From NCBI GenBank assembly GCA_023053545.1, contig JAKZAN010000005.1, positions 9,424,001 through 9,488,000 of the forward strand: DNA of 64,000 nucleotides, in the 5' to 3' direction. Position 1 is the stretch's first letter. Each line of letters opens with the position of its first letter. Made by a program: the position numbers and the translations under genes. This document shows positions 13,401-41,584 of this stretch, piece after piece. The DNA is from Lepidurus packardi. Lineage: Eukaryota; Arthropoda; Branchiopoda; Notostraca; Triopsidae. The notes below the pieces were generated by a model, which saw nothing but the letters and a program-made list of their open reading frames with translations, did no database searches and was not told the DNA's origin.

Positions 13401-16400
13401 TTTCCTGTTTCGTGCCTTCAAGGAGTTTTGCTTACCACCAATGCCCCAAAATGGCAAGGAAGAAAGAAAAAGAAGTGCGAGTTGCGAGAGTGCCTGCCAT
13501 AAGGGACCAATTGTGGTTCCATGACTTCATTACGACCCCATCTTTCCTAATACAGCAGATGCTACTCATATCCGCGCTGCAAGTTTCCCCTTTTAGATTC
13601 CTTGTCCAAACGAAAATTTCACAGCTTTCAACACAAGTAACCCGTCGAAACGATTCACTACAACAAGCTCTGACGTCAACGATTCTAACGAGCACCCATC
13701 CATTACAGGTGCCTGTGCTTTGGTACAGCTTTGAAACAAGCGACGTTTTCGTATTATTTAAATCTGCTAAATTATAATAACACTTTCCTTAAGATCATAA
13801 CTGTACCCATTCAATAAATTCGGCTTTTCAAACTTACAAAACTAAAAATTCTGGTACGATATTGACCAACACGGCTCAACTTTGAGCATCATGGGTGACT
13901 TGGGAATTACCAGCCGAAATTTAGTTAATTACTTTCCTACAAATCTTACTCTCTCAAAAAATATGTGTAATATAACAACAGACTCAGTTTTTGACGCTTT
14001 AACTTAATATCCTATTGCCACCCTGCCTTGTAAGGAGTACAAAATCGTCAACTTCAACGTTTGCTCCTAGGCCAATCCTATCCTCGACCATATGCACTAT
14101 AAAATGTGATAATTCAGACGTGGGAACAATTAGGTTTGATATTGCATCGGTATGAAAGAGTTTTTATATCCAAGCTCCCAACACTATTTTTGACCCCTTG
14201 GGGTGTTGGTGTGGTTGGTGGTGAGGTGGGGACAAACACAAATAGGTGCCGGACAAGGAGCAAGACCTCTTTCCTTACGCCATTTCCCTCCTGGACTGGA
14301 GCTGGCCTGAGGGCAAGTCCGGACCTCCGGAAGACGTTCATTACCGCGTAGGAGCGGAACTAACACCGTGAGTGGTTCTGCTTAAACTCCATATACACGA
14401 GATTACATGTCTCTGATGACTCTTTAACTACAACGCTCTTACACAGGCAATAGTAGTACAACCTCAACCTGAAGCTTGTTTCGGCCCACGGCAAAAAATA
14501 AAGGATCCAAACTCAAACTTATGAAGAAGGGGAGCCCCCATAGTGTAACTAAAACGGCGGGGGAAAAATTTGAAAAAAATACGCACCCAAAACCTTAAGT
14601 CACGATCTCACGCTCGTATGTACCCAAGTTAGTGTTCGAGACAATAAAGGTACCCGCCCTACCAAATTTTGAAAAAACGCTCGGTTCCATAGTCTTCACA
14701 CGACGCCAAAATAACGGCTTTTGACTTAAAGGGGGAAAAAATTGGAAAAAAAACTCAGCCATTCACTTAGAACCATTACTCTATACTAGATCGAAACAGA
14801 GCAAACGTCTTGCCCTCCCCCCACACTCTGAGAAGAAGACTTATTGCCGTTCGTGCACTCGGAAAGTGAAAGGTGCCAACCAATTATGATCCTTTCCAAT
14901 CGTTCGTGGTGTAATATCGCCTCAATCTCTCAAAAAAATATTACAACTATAATATTTCAGAGTTTATTCACAAAGAAATTTATCTTTCTCAAAGTCAGGC
15001 AGAGCTTTTTATAAATGAAACCAAGTCTGAAGATTTGAATTCTGAAGACTGAGAAATTATTTTTTGAATTTAACGATCAAGCATTCTTGAAACAAAGAAG
15101 TGATAAATCCACGACTATTTTGATACCAAAATGATATGAGTTTGACCGCAATCTGGGTCAAAATTGTTTCAATTTTTTTTTATTTATTTACTACTGAGTT
15201 TTTCCCGTATACTGGAGTGTGAGAAACATCTTTCAGAAAGGAGCGAGCGTAACATGTTAGCTTTGACTGATGACCGGCCATTAAGACAGAAAAATTGATG
15301 TGCGCCCCCAAGACGAAAAGCAAAAAGGCTGTGCAACCTGGTTTTACAAGGTGTTTTCTTCCCACGGACACCTTTTCGCCTCGGCTCCAATCCAAGGCCT
15401 CATCCTCCACCTCCTCCTCATGACCATCATCGCCGACGCCGCCGTATCTTTGGCCCAACTCTATAACTTTTGAACAGGGCTGACTGTCTTGGCCGCCGCC
15501 GCCCCCTTTATCGGCACAACACAGCACAGATTCCCCTAATACGCTACACAAACCTGCACTAGACTGTGAGAAAAACTGTAGTTTTCCCATCCCGGATCCC
15601 AAACCCGAAAGATCTTTTACCTCTAAGGAAACTCAACATCCCCCCTGAACGCAACTTCTTACTCAGCCAAATTTTTAAAAAATCATCTCCCATGAAACGG
15701 TAGCCAATTTTCTAGTTTAATTATCCTTAATTTCTGTATTCTTACATACTCTGAAGACTCCCCTATAACCTTAAAACTTGAAGCTAATTTTATTAAGATT
15801 GAACTTTAACGCAATTAATCTTTATTGAGTTGGTCCAACTAACCCTCAAACATTACATTTTCATCTCAAAATGTTCAAATTAAGAATTTCCTCAATCGAA
15901 AGAAATTTCTACAGAGACGAAATTCGTTTCAATGAGAACTTTTCACAGAAGCGTCATCTTTGTCTTTCGTACTATAAAGCGATCCATCGGAGCTTCCACC
16001 CTTCAATTACCTCTTGAGGACATCATTAGTCCATGGAGAACGTTCTTGCCCTTTAAGCTGAGCCCATTTTTTGGGTACGAGGCCAAAACCCTAATTGGCC
16101 TGGCCGTCTGCATTTTTCCGCGTTAGGAAGTGAAAACTCCCTTCTTTTCTTTACTTTACGTCTTCAAAACACATACAGGGAGGATAGGTCTTGCCCACCG
16201 GAAAATAGCGTAAAAAGATTATTGAGGGTAAACATTGAAGGGGATCAAGCTATAGTTGAGGAGGTCTATAGTCTACGCTAACGGTGGCATATAAGGGCTC
16301 TTGGATAATAACCCATATTGGAAGAGGAAGACGGTACGAGTCGCTGTCGGGTGAGCGCTTCAATTTCTAAACCCCCCCCAGATGTGCCTGCTCAGTGTCA

Positions 16401-17639
16401 AGTTATGACAGGCAAGACATGACGAAGGTCTTCTGTACAATATGCGGCTCAACATATAGACGCCGGAGGTCTTGTTACGCTCCGTATAGAGCGACTTGAG
16501 CATCTTTATGGGTCAATCCCCTCATTTTTTTCGTGTATCACTTCCCAAATAAATTACGACTTAACTTAGTCGCCTAAGAAACTACTACCCCTTCTTAAAA
16601 TAATTACTCTCTTTCCAAGGGTTTTTCTAGGGATGGATTCAGCCGCAAGCGGCGCTAATAGTCTTGAGGCTGTGCTTCCAAGTGTTAAAAAAGCTGCGTT
16701 TTCAATAGCAAATAACTCGGAAAGTATTTGCTGCTGAGAACTAAATTTTTGACCATGGATAGAGAACGTCCTTGGGTATAGAAATATCGGCCCAGAAAAC
16801 CGACTTGAGCTTTTTAAAGACTGAAGACGCTCAGATTCGCGGCGGGTTTACTTAACGGGTTAGCAATTGTATTTATTTTCAATATCCAATATCTCGCCAG
16901 ATTTTTATCGTAGACAATTAAGATTCGGAATTTGAGAGCTTCAACCATGGGATTCGAGGATGCATCATCAAATTGTTGACTGGATATCAACTTGTTTTCG
17001 GAGCAAAAGTCAAAGTGGCATCCTTCAACGTTCGGTTTACGGCAGTCAAACATGATTTCTTTGGCACTAAAGTTGTATTTCACTGTAATAATCTACTCCA
17101 AAAGGAAGTCAACTCTGTTTCAAGCACCGATCTAGGTGGTTCGAAAGGTATACAAGTCGCTGGCTATTCTAAATAAAGCCACCGTATGGCTTGTCGTATG
17201 GTCTCCCCCTGATGAAGAGAGTGGTTGTGAAGGGGGTATATCTTTGACTAAGGTCAAAGGCAAATGAGGTCGAGTCAGGTTAAAAGAGCACTCGAACTTG
17301 TAAGAAGGTCACTGGGAAATAACCCTTATGGAAATCGGAAATACAGGTTCATTTAAAAGTGAGGGAGGGGGAAACCAAAAGTTCGAGGTATACTCTATGT
17401 GGGTGCTATCTCCGCGGAACAAACAGCAGGAAAAATTGGCTGCCACAGCTGATAAACAGTAATTCAATGCAAATCTTAGGAGACTACCGTTTGTTTACCT
17501 AAGATAACCCCTTAATGGTTTTTCCTCCGAAATTCCCGTATTCTCCGAACCGGCCCCAATTCGCAGGAACTTGTCAACAAAGTAAACCAAATAAAATGGC
17601 AACCTCTTCTAATCTCTGCTACGACAAGCAAAAACCTAA

Positions 17640-18620
17640 GCAATCGTGATGAAGCTTTTTAAGATCAATTTCGGAAGATCCTACTCAAAAACTTGGAAAA
17701 CGTCTGAAGTCTTCGTTTGCTTTCAAGTCGGCTTTCAACGTGAACAAGAAGCCCAAGGAGTTCCAAAGGGAGCCGAAGAACGTCGATAGACACTGCGGTT
17801 GCCAAGGCTGCCGCAGCTTCCCATCTTCGCTGAAAATCCTGGCAAGGTTCCCCGGATTTTTCCTCTCCGAAGCAGACACAAGTTTTTGAAGAAAAAGGGA
17901 GAAGAAGAATGTTTCCGTTTTCTTTTTCCAGAGCAAACCTGGGAACAGCCAATAATGGGTGCAGGAGCCTCCAATGAAGAAAATAGCCTGAGGGAGCCAT
18001 TGAGGGCCATGCCCCCAATGGCCGTAGGGCATGCCCCGGTACGCACCCAATGAGGACCGTTTGCTTGGAGCTGCTCGAAGGGGGTGATGTAAACGCCTTT
18101 TTCCTTTTGGGGTTGCTATAGCAACTCCCGTGTCTCCGCCTTCCCTCTCCTATTCCACCCTCTTTTTCTCGGGCCGAAAAGGAGGATGTCAAAGGTGTCG
18201 CTCCGGCGCGCGCCGTGCTCGACCGGAGCACCCCAAAGGGCCACAGGGGTCGGGGGTTCGGAGGCCTTGGGGTCCCGGAGACGGGGAAGGCGGGAAAGAG
18301 GGGAGGAGGAAATAAGTCCTTCCTTTACCACCCTGCAACCACACAGGGGAATCTCTTCTCCAGGCCAGGGCAGCCTAGGGTACCGGGAGGGTGTTCAGGG
18401 TGGGGGGACCCACGGACCAAGGGACAGGACTTCCACTTGCCATCAGCACCGTGCCGTGCCAGAGAGCAAACGGAACGGGAGAAGAGCCAGAGAGCAAGAC
18501 CTTAGTAGACCAGTCTACCGCAGTCGTTCAAGAGGTGCGGAGGCGAAAGGGCCGCCTGGTGTCGTGACCTTTGCCTCAACTACTTCACCCCTGTGCACCC
18601 ATCTTTGGTTGACATAACTT
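17640..18620. other. GC-richer block upstream of svp start (candidate promoter/5' UTR)
   Basis: Composition changes sharply here: G+C and CpG rise, especially at 18,170-18,600, compared with the AT-rich DNA on both sides. Frames stay open on both strands (minus 17,665-18,231 and plus 18,186-18,617), as expected from high GC, and neither translation resembles a protein I know. The block ends about 380 bases before the svp ATG, so I read it as svp promoter or 5' untranslated sequence. No TATA box or clear initiator stands out. Confidence 0.4.
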
Positions 18621-18999
18621 TTGAAATAAAAAAGATTTGTCGGGACAAGTCTTCATCCAAACTGGACTTTTAACCCCTCTCAGTGCGCCTAAGAGACATC
18701 TATGTCCAAAGAGACACCTATGATTCTCCAACCGTAAAAAAAGTGGTGGAAAATTTTCGAAGAAACTTTGAACTCGAAATTTCAGAAATACAATTACTTT
18801 TAAGAAACAGTGTGAGTTCTTCCGAACGGTTAACAAATTAGCAGTGAAGTTTTTAACCTTTAAGGGGTTAAAAAGTGCAGAGAATAGCAATATTTAGAAA
18901 GTTTTGAAAATCGTCGAATTGAAAATTTCGGTTCTGGCGGTATCAAATTTGGATTACGGTTTGAGCTGGCGCGATATTGTGGAAGATTCTTGGGCCAAA

Positions 19000-34568
<15,569 letters not shown>

Positions 34569-35586
34569 CACTCCTTACCCTGACGAGTTCTCTCCCTCTC
34601 CTTTCCCACCCCCTCTTCCAGCAAGAAAAGAAAATTCTCCACCAAAGAAACTCCAGCTTTATTTATCCCAAATTGAAAAGAGAACATTTGCCATCGATTC
34701 ATTTAAAGGCTGCAAACACCCCCTCAAAAGAAAATCAGCCTCATATCCCGGTCGAACGGAACGAGAAAACGACAAGTTGATACCAAAGTGTACATAAAAT
34801 AATAAGAGCCAGTGTTTTCTTGGTACCAACAACCACCCCCTTCCCCTCTTAGCCCCTCCCTCCTTTTATTTTGTAAAATATTTCAAACCCTGAAGAAAAA
34901 TCAAGTGCAATGTTTCTCAAGATTTTAAGATCCCTTCAAAAACTTACAAATTATCCGTGTATCATGTTATTTTTTTTTTGTATAAAGAAAAGAAATCATG
35001 TTTATCTAATTTGTAGCTCCCAGACGAGTTCAAACCTACTCAAAAACGATTTTGGACAATTTGCAAAAATACTTTGCAATCGACAAAAAAAGTTCCTTGC
35101 GTGCTGTTTTGTGTATGCTGGATTCAAATGTAAAAAACCACTTGTCCCGTCAGGGCAAAGAATGGAGATTAAATAAGTCATATGTGATGGGATTACTCTT
35201 TTTATTTAAATATTAAGGTGCAAAAAAATCCCTGTTGTCGTCAATAGCAATACCTTTTAAGCATTTCATTATGTACCCTTACTCCCCTCCCTACCCGTAC
35301 CCTTCCCGGAAAACACAGAAGTCGTACAAGTTGACCCTCTCAACCCCTCCCCCTCCAATTGTTATGTAAATACGAAGCCTTTGCTGCCCCCAACACCTCC
35401 TTCACCCCCAAAATCTGCTAAAAATATTCTTTTTCGTTCGTTTTAAAAAATACATGATCTCAAAACTTTGGATGTAAAAGTATAGGATTATAATGATATA
35501 AGGTATTTAACTGATTTTTCTTATTCATTCTTTAGTTATTCTATTATGAATATTTTTCTATTATTTATTAATTTCCGTACAATAAA
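34569..35586 (+). other. svp: svp 3' untranslated region
   Basis: From the TGA to the first full AATAAA (35,581-35,586). C-rich and AT-rich stretches alternate; reading frames inside it are short and unlike known proteins. The transcript end is inferred from the poly-A signal only. Confidence 0.55.
35581..35586 (+). terminator. svp: Candidate svp poly-A signal AATAAA
   Basis: First AATAAA after the svp stop, about 1.0 kb downstream, within an AT-rich stretch. Confidence 0.5.
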
Positions 35587-36276
35587 CAGATTCGTTGAGA
35601 GTGAGTAGGTGAGTTTGCGTGGGACTGAGGCGTCTGCGGCGCGGCGTCTTGTGAGAGCGTCGAATGGTATTTTCGGATATTTCCACCTATCCAAGAGGCC
35701 AAAGGGTCAATAAGGGAGGTGCAAAGGGCAAGGCCTTTTAGCCACTAATAATAAATTCACGCATGCGCCAGTTATCTATAATGCAAGACGACTTGCGTGA
35801 CTTCCGCGGATCGCGTGTTCTTCCTGATGCTCCTTCCCTTGAACGGTTAAATTGCCCCAACTTTCAAAACCTTTCAATTTGGTATGCAAGAAACTTTCGC
35901 ATGGATATTTATGCTCTCATGAGGGGGAGGACACATCATTTTTCAAAGGTTTCCGGAGGCCACTGATCCCAAGTTAACCCAATAAAAGGGATCTTTTAAG
36001 GGTCCTGGGTCGGACAAGTGAGCGTCAGTGTATTGACAGGGCATACATACGTAGATACTACACCACCTTTGGGCTGCGAAGTGACAAAGTCACAACCTTT
36101 GGAGCCTTCCACAAACGGATAGGCAAGCAATCGACATGTGCATGCTAAAGGTTTCTTGGGAAACCTTCCGTTATGGACCTTACGTGACTTACGTTACCTT
36201 TAATCTTGGATAAATCTCTTTTGCGTAGCAGGAAGAGTTTGAAAAGATGAGAAACGTTCCACTCCATGATTCATTT

Positions 36277-36282
36277 TTTATT
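36277..36282 (-). terminator. ARB2A: Candidate ARB2A poly-A signal
   Basis: TTTATT on the plus strand reads AATAAA on the minus strand, about 100 bases past the ARB2A stop. If used, the svp and ARB2A 3' ends are only about 0.7 kb apart. Confidence 0.5.
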
Positions 36283-36382
36283 ATAAAATCATAAAAGTTG
36301 GCAAAAAAAATATTTCTGATGGTTACGCTTCCACATTGGGTTAGGTCAGTACAGGTTGTAGTTTGTGTTCTAAACAAGTCGA

Positions 36383-39300
36383 TTAAGACTTTACAAATTT
36401 TGGTTTCTTATCAGACGCTTTCGCTTGGGTAGTAACCGCCAATCTTCTATTTACGAACGCGAAAACGGACTCACGGCACGCGTGCGACGTCATCTCATGT
36501 TGGGTGTGCCCTACACAGCAAGCAAAAAAATCTTACATAAAGTTCAGTGTTATAACGCTAAGCCGACTTAAAAAACTTGAGCTCTTTTAGATATTCAGAT
36601 GCGGCTTTTAATCCTGGTTAAAATGGTACCAAGCTTGATAAATCTACTACTAAAACAGACTAAGTAAATAAGAAAAAAGTGGTCCGTGCCAACACCCTGC
36701 CCTCGGGCGCTGGACAGGGGTGCAAACTATGACGTCACACCACGTTCTGAACTTATCGCGATATCTCCTGAACGGTTTATCGCAGAGAAAAGCGGAAAAA
36801 ACTAGAACTATCAGGACTTAACGATGGATTTTCCAAAGATTAGTTTTGTTTTTCATATGAGGAAAAAAGGTTTCCACGAACGCATTCGTAATGCCAAAGC
36901 CCAAATGATGTAAAAGCAGCCAAGCGTTAACGTACAGTACTCGACTTACCGGCAGAGACTCGCTTAACTTCAAAGGAAGCAGTTTTCAACGGCGTATCTA
37001 AAGGTTCGCGAGACCCACACCAGTTTTGGGCCACCTGCAAGGGTTATAGAGCAGTTGTAATACATCACGTTTAACATGAAATCCGCAATATCACTCCCTC
37101 TTACAAAGAGCCAACTGAGATTTGACAACAATCCTTACCCCTTTTTTAATTTTCCCACACTTTTAATCCTGAAGTCAGCTTCCGTATTTCCTTCCGGAGA
37201 CCACTATACGGATTTCCTTCCTTCCGGTTCCTGACTACACCAATACTTCCATAGTCTCATTACGCTAGTTTGTCAACTGACCATCCCCCCCCCCCAGTGG
37301 TCCATTTGTTAAGGGCCATTCAAAAGTTATCCCCCTTTTCGACGTCAATAAAAAGTCTCGCTGCTAAAACAGGAACCTCACCAAATAGTAACGGTTGAGG
37401 GCCTAATTCCAGAGATTTTTGACTGTCGCACCTGCTTAATTTCCACTTGAACACCCTTACCACTCTATGCCAATAGTCGCGATAAACATCAAACTCGACC
37501 CCCCTCTTCCACTTCCATGTCCGCCCTCGCTACCCCCAACAAACGCGAACACACCTGGCGAAGTGTAAAATAGGCGATAATTTACCACCGATTTCTGAGT
37601 TAACTTCCCCTGATCATCACTACCCCCTGCATACTGTAATAAAGCCGCAAACCTAAATTTATTACCTTACGAATACATATAAATACAAGTAAAATACCTT
37701 ATAAATACTTTCCAATTCAAGTAAACATCTTCTAAAATCTGTCTTCTAAAATAAATACCGGCTTTCTAATTATACGAGACTAACATTAATGAACAGGTTT
37801 CTTATTTGAAAAATTATCTGAAAAAAGGATCAAAAAGCTCAAAAGTGGATCTCCATTACTACCCAGTTTTCGAATCACTATTTGATTGTGCGTCACAGTT
37901 CCAGTGTACCTGGGACACTGTTAAGAATTTAAGTCGAGTTAAATATAAATTAAAATATTCGCATTAGTCAAATGTAAACATACAAAATAAAAAACAGTTC
38001 CAGAGCACAATCTATGCAAATTCATAATCTTTTATACAACTCTTTCAACACAACTGTTATACTACAGCTTAAAACAAACCAATCCGATACCTAAGGGAGG
38101 AAAAAAACTTACAACCCTCTACAATTTTTTTTATTACCTTAAAAAAAATCTTTAATTTGCTTCGTTTCCTTTTTTTCCCCTTTCCAAATGCCCAACTCAA
38201 ATCTCAGCATGTTTTCCAAGCGAGGCAAGTCAACTCGCCATGCCTAACCTTGTTGGACACGCTACTAAAAACAGGGTTTCATTTTCATTTCCCCTCTTTA
38301 ACTCTCATACACCCAACCTAGTACAAAACCTACACAGGGGAATTTTTTTGTTTAAAAGAACTATTATTTTAAACTACAATTCCTGGGTGTCAAGAGCGTA
38401 TATAGGTGACGTGAATAACAACAATCTCCCAAACCGGAAACGGAAGTTAATCACGGCCTCTCTGAGTGAGCTCCCCTCCCCCGAAAAGAAAGAAAACAAA
38501 TTTAACAAAAAAAGCCAATTTGTCACCAGCGTGGCTCATTAAGAAGTTATTACAATATGATATCAGTGTCATGAGTACGAGTCTTGCCTAAACTTGTCTG
38601 GCTTCAGATCAAATGTTCCCGTGACTCGCTACAGAAGGTTTTCGTTTTACGATTTTGACCGTGATTTCTATGGATTCCGTGCCAGGTGAGGAGAGGCTTT
38701 CTTTCAGTTCAAATGCCTTTAGAAAATAATAGTAATAAAAACGGGAGGAAGCCGTGAATGTGACATGGAAACATATGCAAGTTGTCCCCCCAATGGTCAA
38801 GTCAGGAAGGCGTGAAGAGCGTGGGAATGCGAACAGGCCCTTCCGCTCTTTGACTTGATGGTTTGGCATAGAAATGACTTGGTGGTTGCATTTCCAAGCG
38901 CACATCCCCTTAAAAATCTTTCGGCTGGGAATTCCATAGCATACATATATATTCTGTTTTCCTTGTTTTAGCTTTTTAGACTGGGAAAAAAAGTGAAAGG
39001 CACTTACTGTTTGCAGGAAGTCGCGAACGCGGGCTGGTATCGATTGAGCTTCCATGCTATGAACGGAATCTGTTAAGGCGATGGCGAAAACTTTGCTGCG
39101 TACTGACGGAATTCGCTTAGCCTATTGGAAATGAACAAGAAATACTACATGAATTTTGGGAAGAATAGTGTTAGTTCAACTTATAACTATAACTGATAAC
39201 TCTTTCTGCCGCATAGGTAGATCAGAAGCTTTGAATCGCAGAATCTGCTCCGATTTTAGATTCTTTTTAATAAACTGCGAATAAAAAGTAAAAATGTTAA

Positions 39301-41584
39301 GAATACTCAACAACGGAATATTTCGCGAGCAAGCGAAGAAAAGATTTAAATCGCACCGATTCTTACGAAATTTTTGAACTATTAGAATTGTGGGAAATGA
39401 CAACTGTATTAAACAATATCGCAGTATAAGACCAATAATTCAAAACTAGGAGCTAGACGAGATGCTAATATCAATAAAATATATCAATGAAATAGAACTC
39501 AACTAGGCAAAGAACGGGGAGTTGTGACAGTCAGAACACAAACCGAAGGTTCACTTTAACGAAGCTTAAACCTTTCCAATTCTTAGTATTTACGATTAGC
39601 CTATATGTGAAGACAGCACCTTTCATAATTTCACTTTAGAAAGTCTTTCCAATGGCAAAGGATAGACGTTTTTACGTGCACGTCTGGCCAGTGAAAATAT
39701 ATTTTCAAGAAAAAATATTGAAAATTGTTGTTTTAGGGAGAAAAATATTGAAATAATGTAAAGAGGGTACTTCCCTTCTATCCGGATAGCTCATTTATTA
39801 TGTTTTAAGGGGAACGAAGATTACTGAAGCGAAAAGGGATTCTTTCTTTCATTCCCGTGTTGTTTATTTTCCAAACGTCCTCTACGTGGGTTTAAATTTT
39901 TCCGAAGTGACGAAATATGCTTATTAGTCAACTTGCACTTAACTATATAAGCACTAAGGTGTCTACACGGGATTTTAATTGGAACTAGCTACTGTTCCTT
40001 AAAGAGAGCTGTGACAACATCATGAATTGGAAAGCTCAATCAACTGTTAATGTTCTTACACTTGAACACAGTTGTTTCTAGACGACTCACTTAAGTGGGA
40101 TTAATTCAGGTAGAACGAGTTAACTGATACGAACTACTATTGTCTAGCCTAAGTAGACTCTTTCCACTAATTGAGGACAATATAAAGTTACTTTTTTAAG
40201 TCATGCAAGATTATAGTTCTACTTTAAGCCGATTTTAAGGTTAATTTCTGTTAAAGGATCAGTTAGATAACAAATTCAAGTTTAGAATACTATCGGAGTT
40301 TATTATAAATACACAGAGCATATTTAACTGAAATTGAGACTCATATTTACCAATTCAAGGATGCAAACTCCTCCATAGCTGTGAGCTACGACTGCAACAT
40401 GTTGGGCGGCTGAATTTTCGACAAAGTGTTCCCAAACATAAGTTAAGTGTTTTAACGGGTTCTCAGAGCCCTGCAATCCTCAGAGGAAATCAAATAGTGA
40501 CAGAATTTCTTTATTAATAGGACTTACTTCAATCTTCGTTCGTTTCCCCTTAACAATTCCTTCGTTATCGTTGGTATTTGTGACAATCACAGCGTAACCT
40601 TCCTTTATAGCGCGTTCGATATAGTAAAATTGGGTCCCAGATTCCAATCCATCGTTGATGATTAATCTAATAGGAAATGTATTAATTTAAAAGATCAAAA
40701 CTGAAGATCTAACAATTAAGAACCCCAAACAGATAATATACTTGACAATCAATAGGTCTAACTTAGTCTAAACTAACCTTCTCGCCCATTGTCCTGCTCT
40801 TACCACCCCATTTCCATGAATGATTATGAGCAGCTTATCATTTTGTAAGTAGTCCTCAGACACGAAGATGAATGTGGACGGACTGGATTGGGCAGGTACA
40901 GGGATTTTTTTCAGCTTCAATTTCAACTGGAGCAGCTCATAAATGTAATCTGTAATGGCCTAGACAAGAACCAGTACTACTATTGGTATCTCCGTATTTC
41001 CGCGTCTGTTCATTGTGCCGCTGTTCCCCTCCAAAGTACAACATCATGTTTTTTAGTGTTACGATTGGTTAGGTTACGTTAGGTTTGGCTATGTTAAGTT
41101 AGGGTCAGGGATTCTCTGAGAAGCTTTTTTCGTTGCACTATGGATGGGAATAGCAGCGCCACCAGCCGATGCGGAGGTACCAATTCCCCTACAAAGTGCA
41201 ACTCAGTAGCTCTCTTGAGGTATCTTAAGAGCATTTATCGTTGTAATTTGGAGGGAACAGCAACGCCTGAGTCAAAAACTGTTATTTTCTTGCAACATTA
41301 TGCTAAACTAGCTTCTATTTACCTCTCCCAAGGCCTCGTAATGTCTCTGGTTATATTCCGGGTCATCAGATTTTATACTAAACACGTAAGGAGAGTCTGT
41401 GAGAAGCTCAGTTTCAGAATCAACCTTCCTTAACTGACCAACTACATTTTAAAATATTTAGTAGATTATTAAATAAGTCTGTTTTTAAGCTAAAGTTACC
41501 ATCGTTAAATCCGTAGCCAAACGCTTCGAGAGATTTAGGGAAATCGTCTTTCAAATTACTCGGGTTGTTTACTGGAACTGCCAT
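36383..41584 (-). CDS. ARB2A: ARB2A / FAM172A homologue (Arb2 domain)
   Basis: Eight coding exons on the minus strand: 41584-41500, 41441-41323, 40959-40778, 40666-40528, 40470-40351, 39121-39008, 37034-36950 and 36510-36383. They give 323 residues with every junction in phase. Family hallmarks appear in order: [63 protein letters not shown] (Ser206 in the hydrolase-like elbow), [20 protein letters not shown], and [16 protein letters not shown]172A/ARB2A is an alpha/beta-hydrolase-fold protein linked in vertebrates to Argonaute and splicing regulation; yeast Arb2 acts in heterochromatic silencing. The start fits the family N-terminus. It lacks the charged insert found in human FAM172A before the SYGG elbow. 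It is convergent with svp and divergent from PRPSAP. Confidence 0.95.
37035..39007 (-). other. ARB2A: ARB2A intron 6 (2.0 kb)
   Basis: Donor CAAACA|GTAAGT (39,008) and acceptor CCTTGCAG|GTGGCC (37,034). It is the largest ARB2A intron; others are 50 bases to 1.2 kb. No exon or nested gene recognised. It contains a C11 run (37,285-37,295). Confidence 0.85.
41067..41104 (+). repeat. Degenerate TTAGG-like run
   Basis: GGTTAGGTTACGTTAGG and, shortly after, AAGTTAGGG. TTAGG is the usual arthropod telomere unit, but only three separated copies occur, inside ARB2A intron 2. Confidence 0.4.

Larger units (their letters stand above)
1..17600. other. Gene-free left flank of svp
   Basis: I see no gene here. 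Open frames are short (at most 140 codons), lack recognisable motifs, are often on both strands over the same bases, and cannot be chained with splice sites into anything I know. The DNA is AT-rich with homopolymer runs (for example C16 at 1019-1034), CAAGT-type simple repeats near 7,290-7,320, a short ATC run near 12,139-12,153 and purine tracts. The stretch ends at the GC-richer block in front of svp, so it may hold svp regulatory DNA. That is inference from position only. Confidence 0.6.

Noticed and set aside
13412..13777. 121-codon plus and 87-codon minus open frames over the same bases
   Set aside because: Overlapping open frames on both strands, unlike any protein I know; chance opening.
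15180..15602. 140-codon minus-strand frame with Gly and Glu runs
   Set aside because: Runs come from GCC/CTC simple sequence; no domain, no splice partners.
17665..18231. 188-codon minus-strand frame, longest in the left half
   Set aside because: High GC keeps several frames open here; three overlapping minus frames and plus frames are open too, and the translation is compositionally odd. Treated as svp promoter/5' region.
37860..37920. CPR...GT...H and NWV patches on the minus strand, first taken as ARB2A 3' exons
   Set aside because: In-frame stop directly before NWV and wrong phase. Better exons with full family motifs were found at 37034-36950 and 36510-36383.
39500..40350. Search for an extra ARB2A exon between exons 5 and 6
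   Set aside because: Using the acceptor at 39,121 restores phase 0 (LEL|AKRIPSV), so no extra exon is needed.
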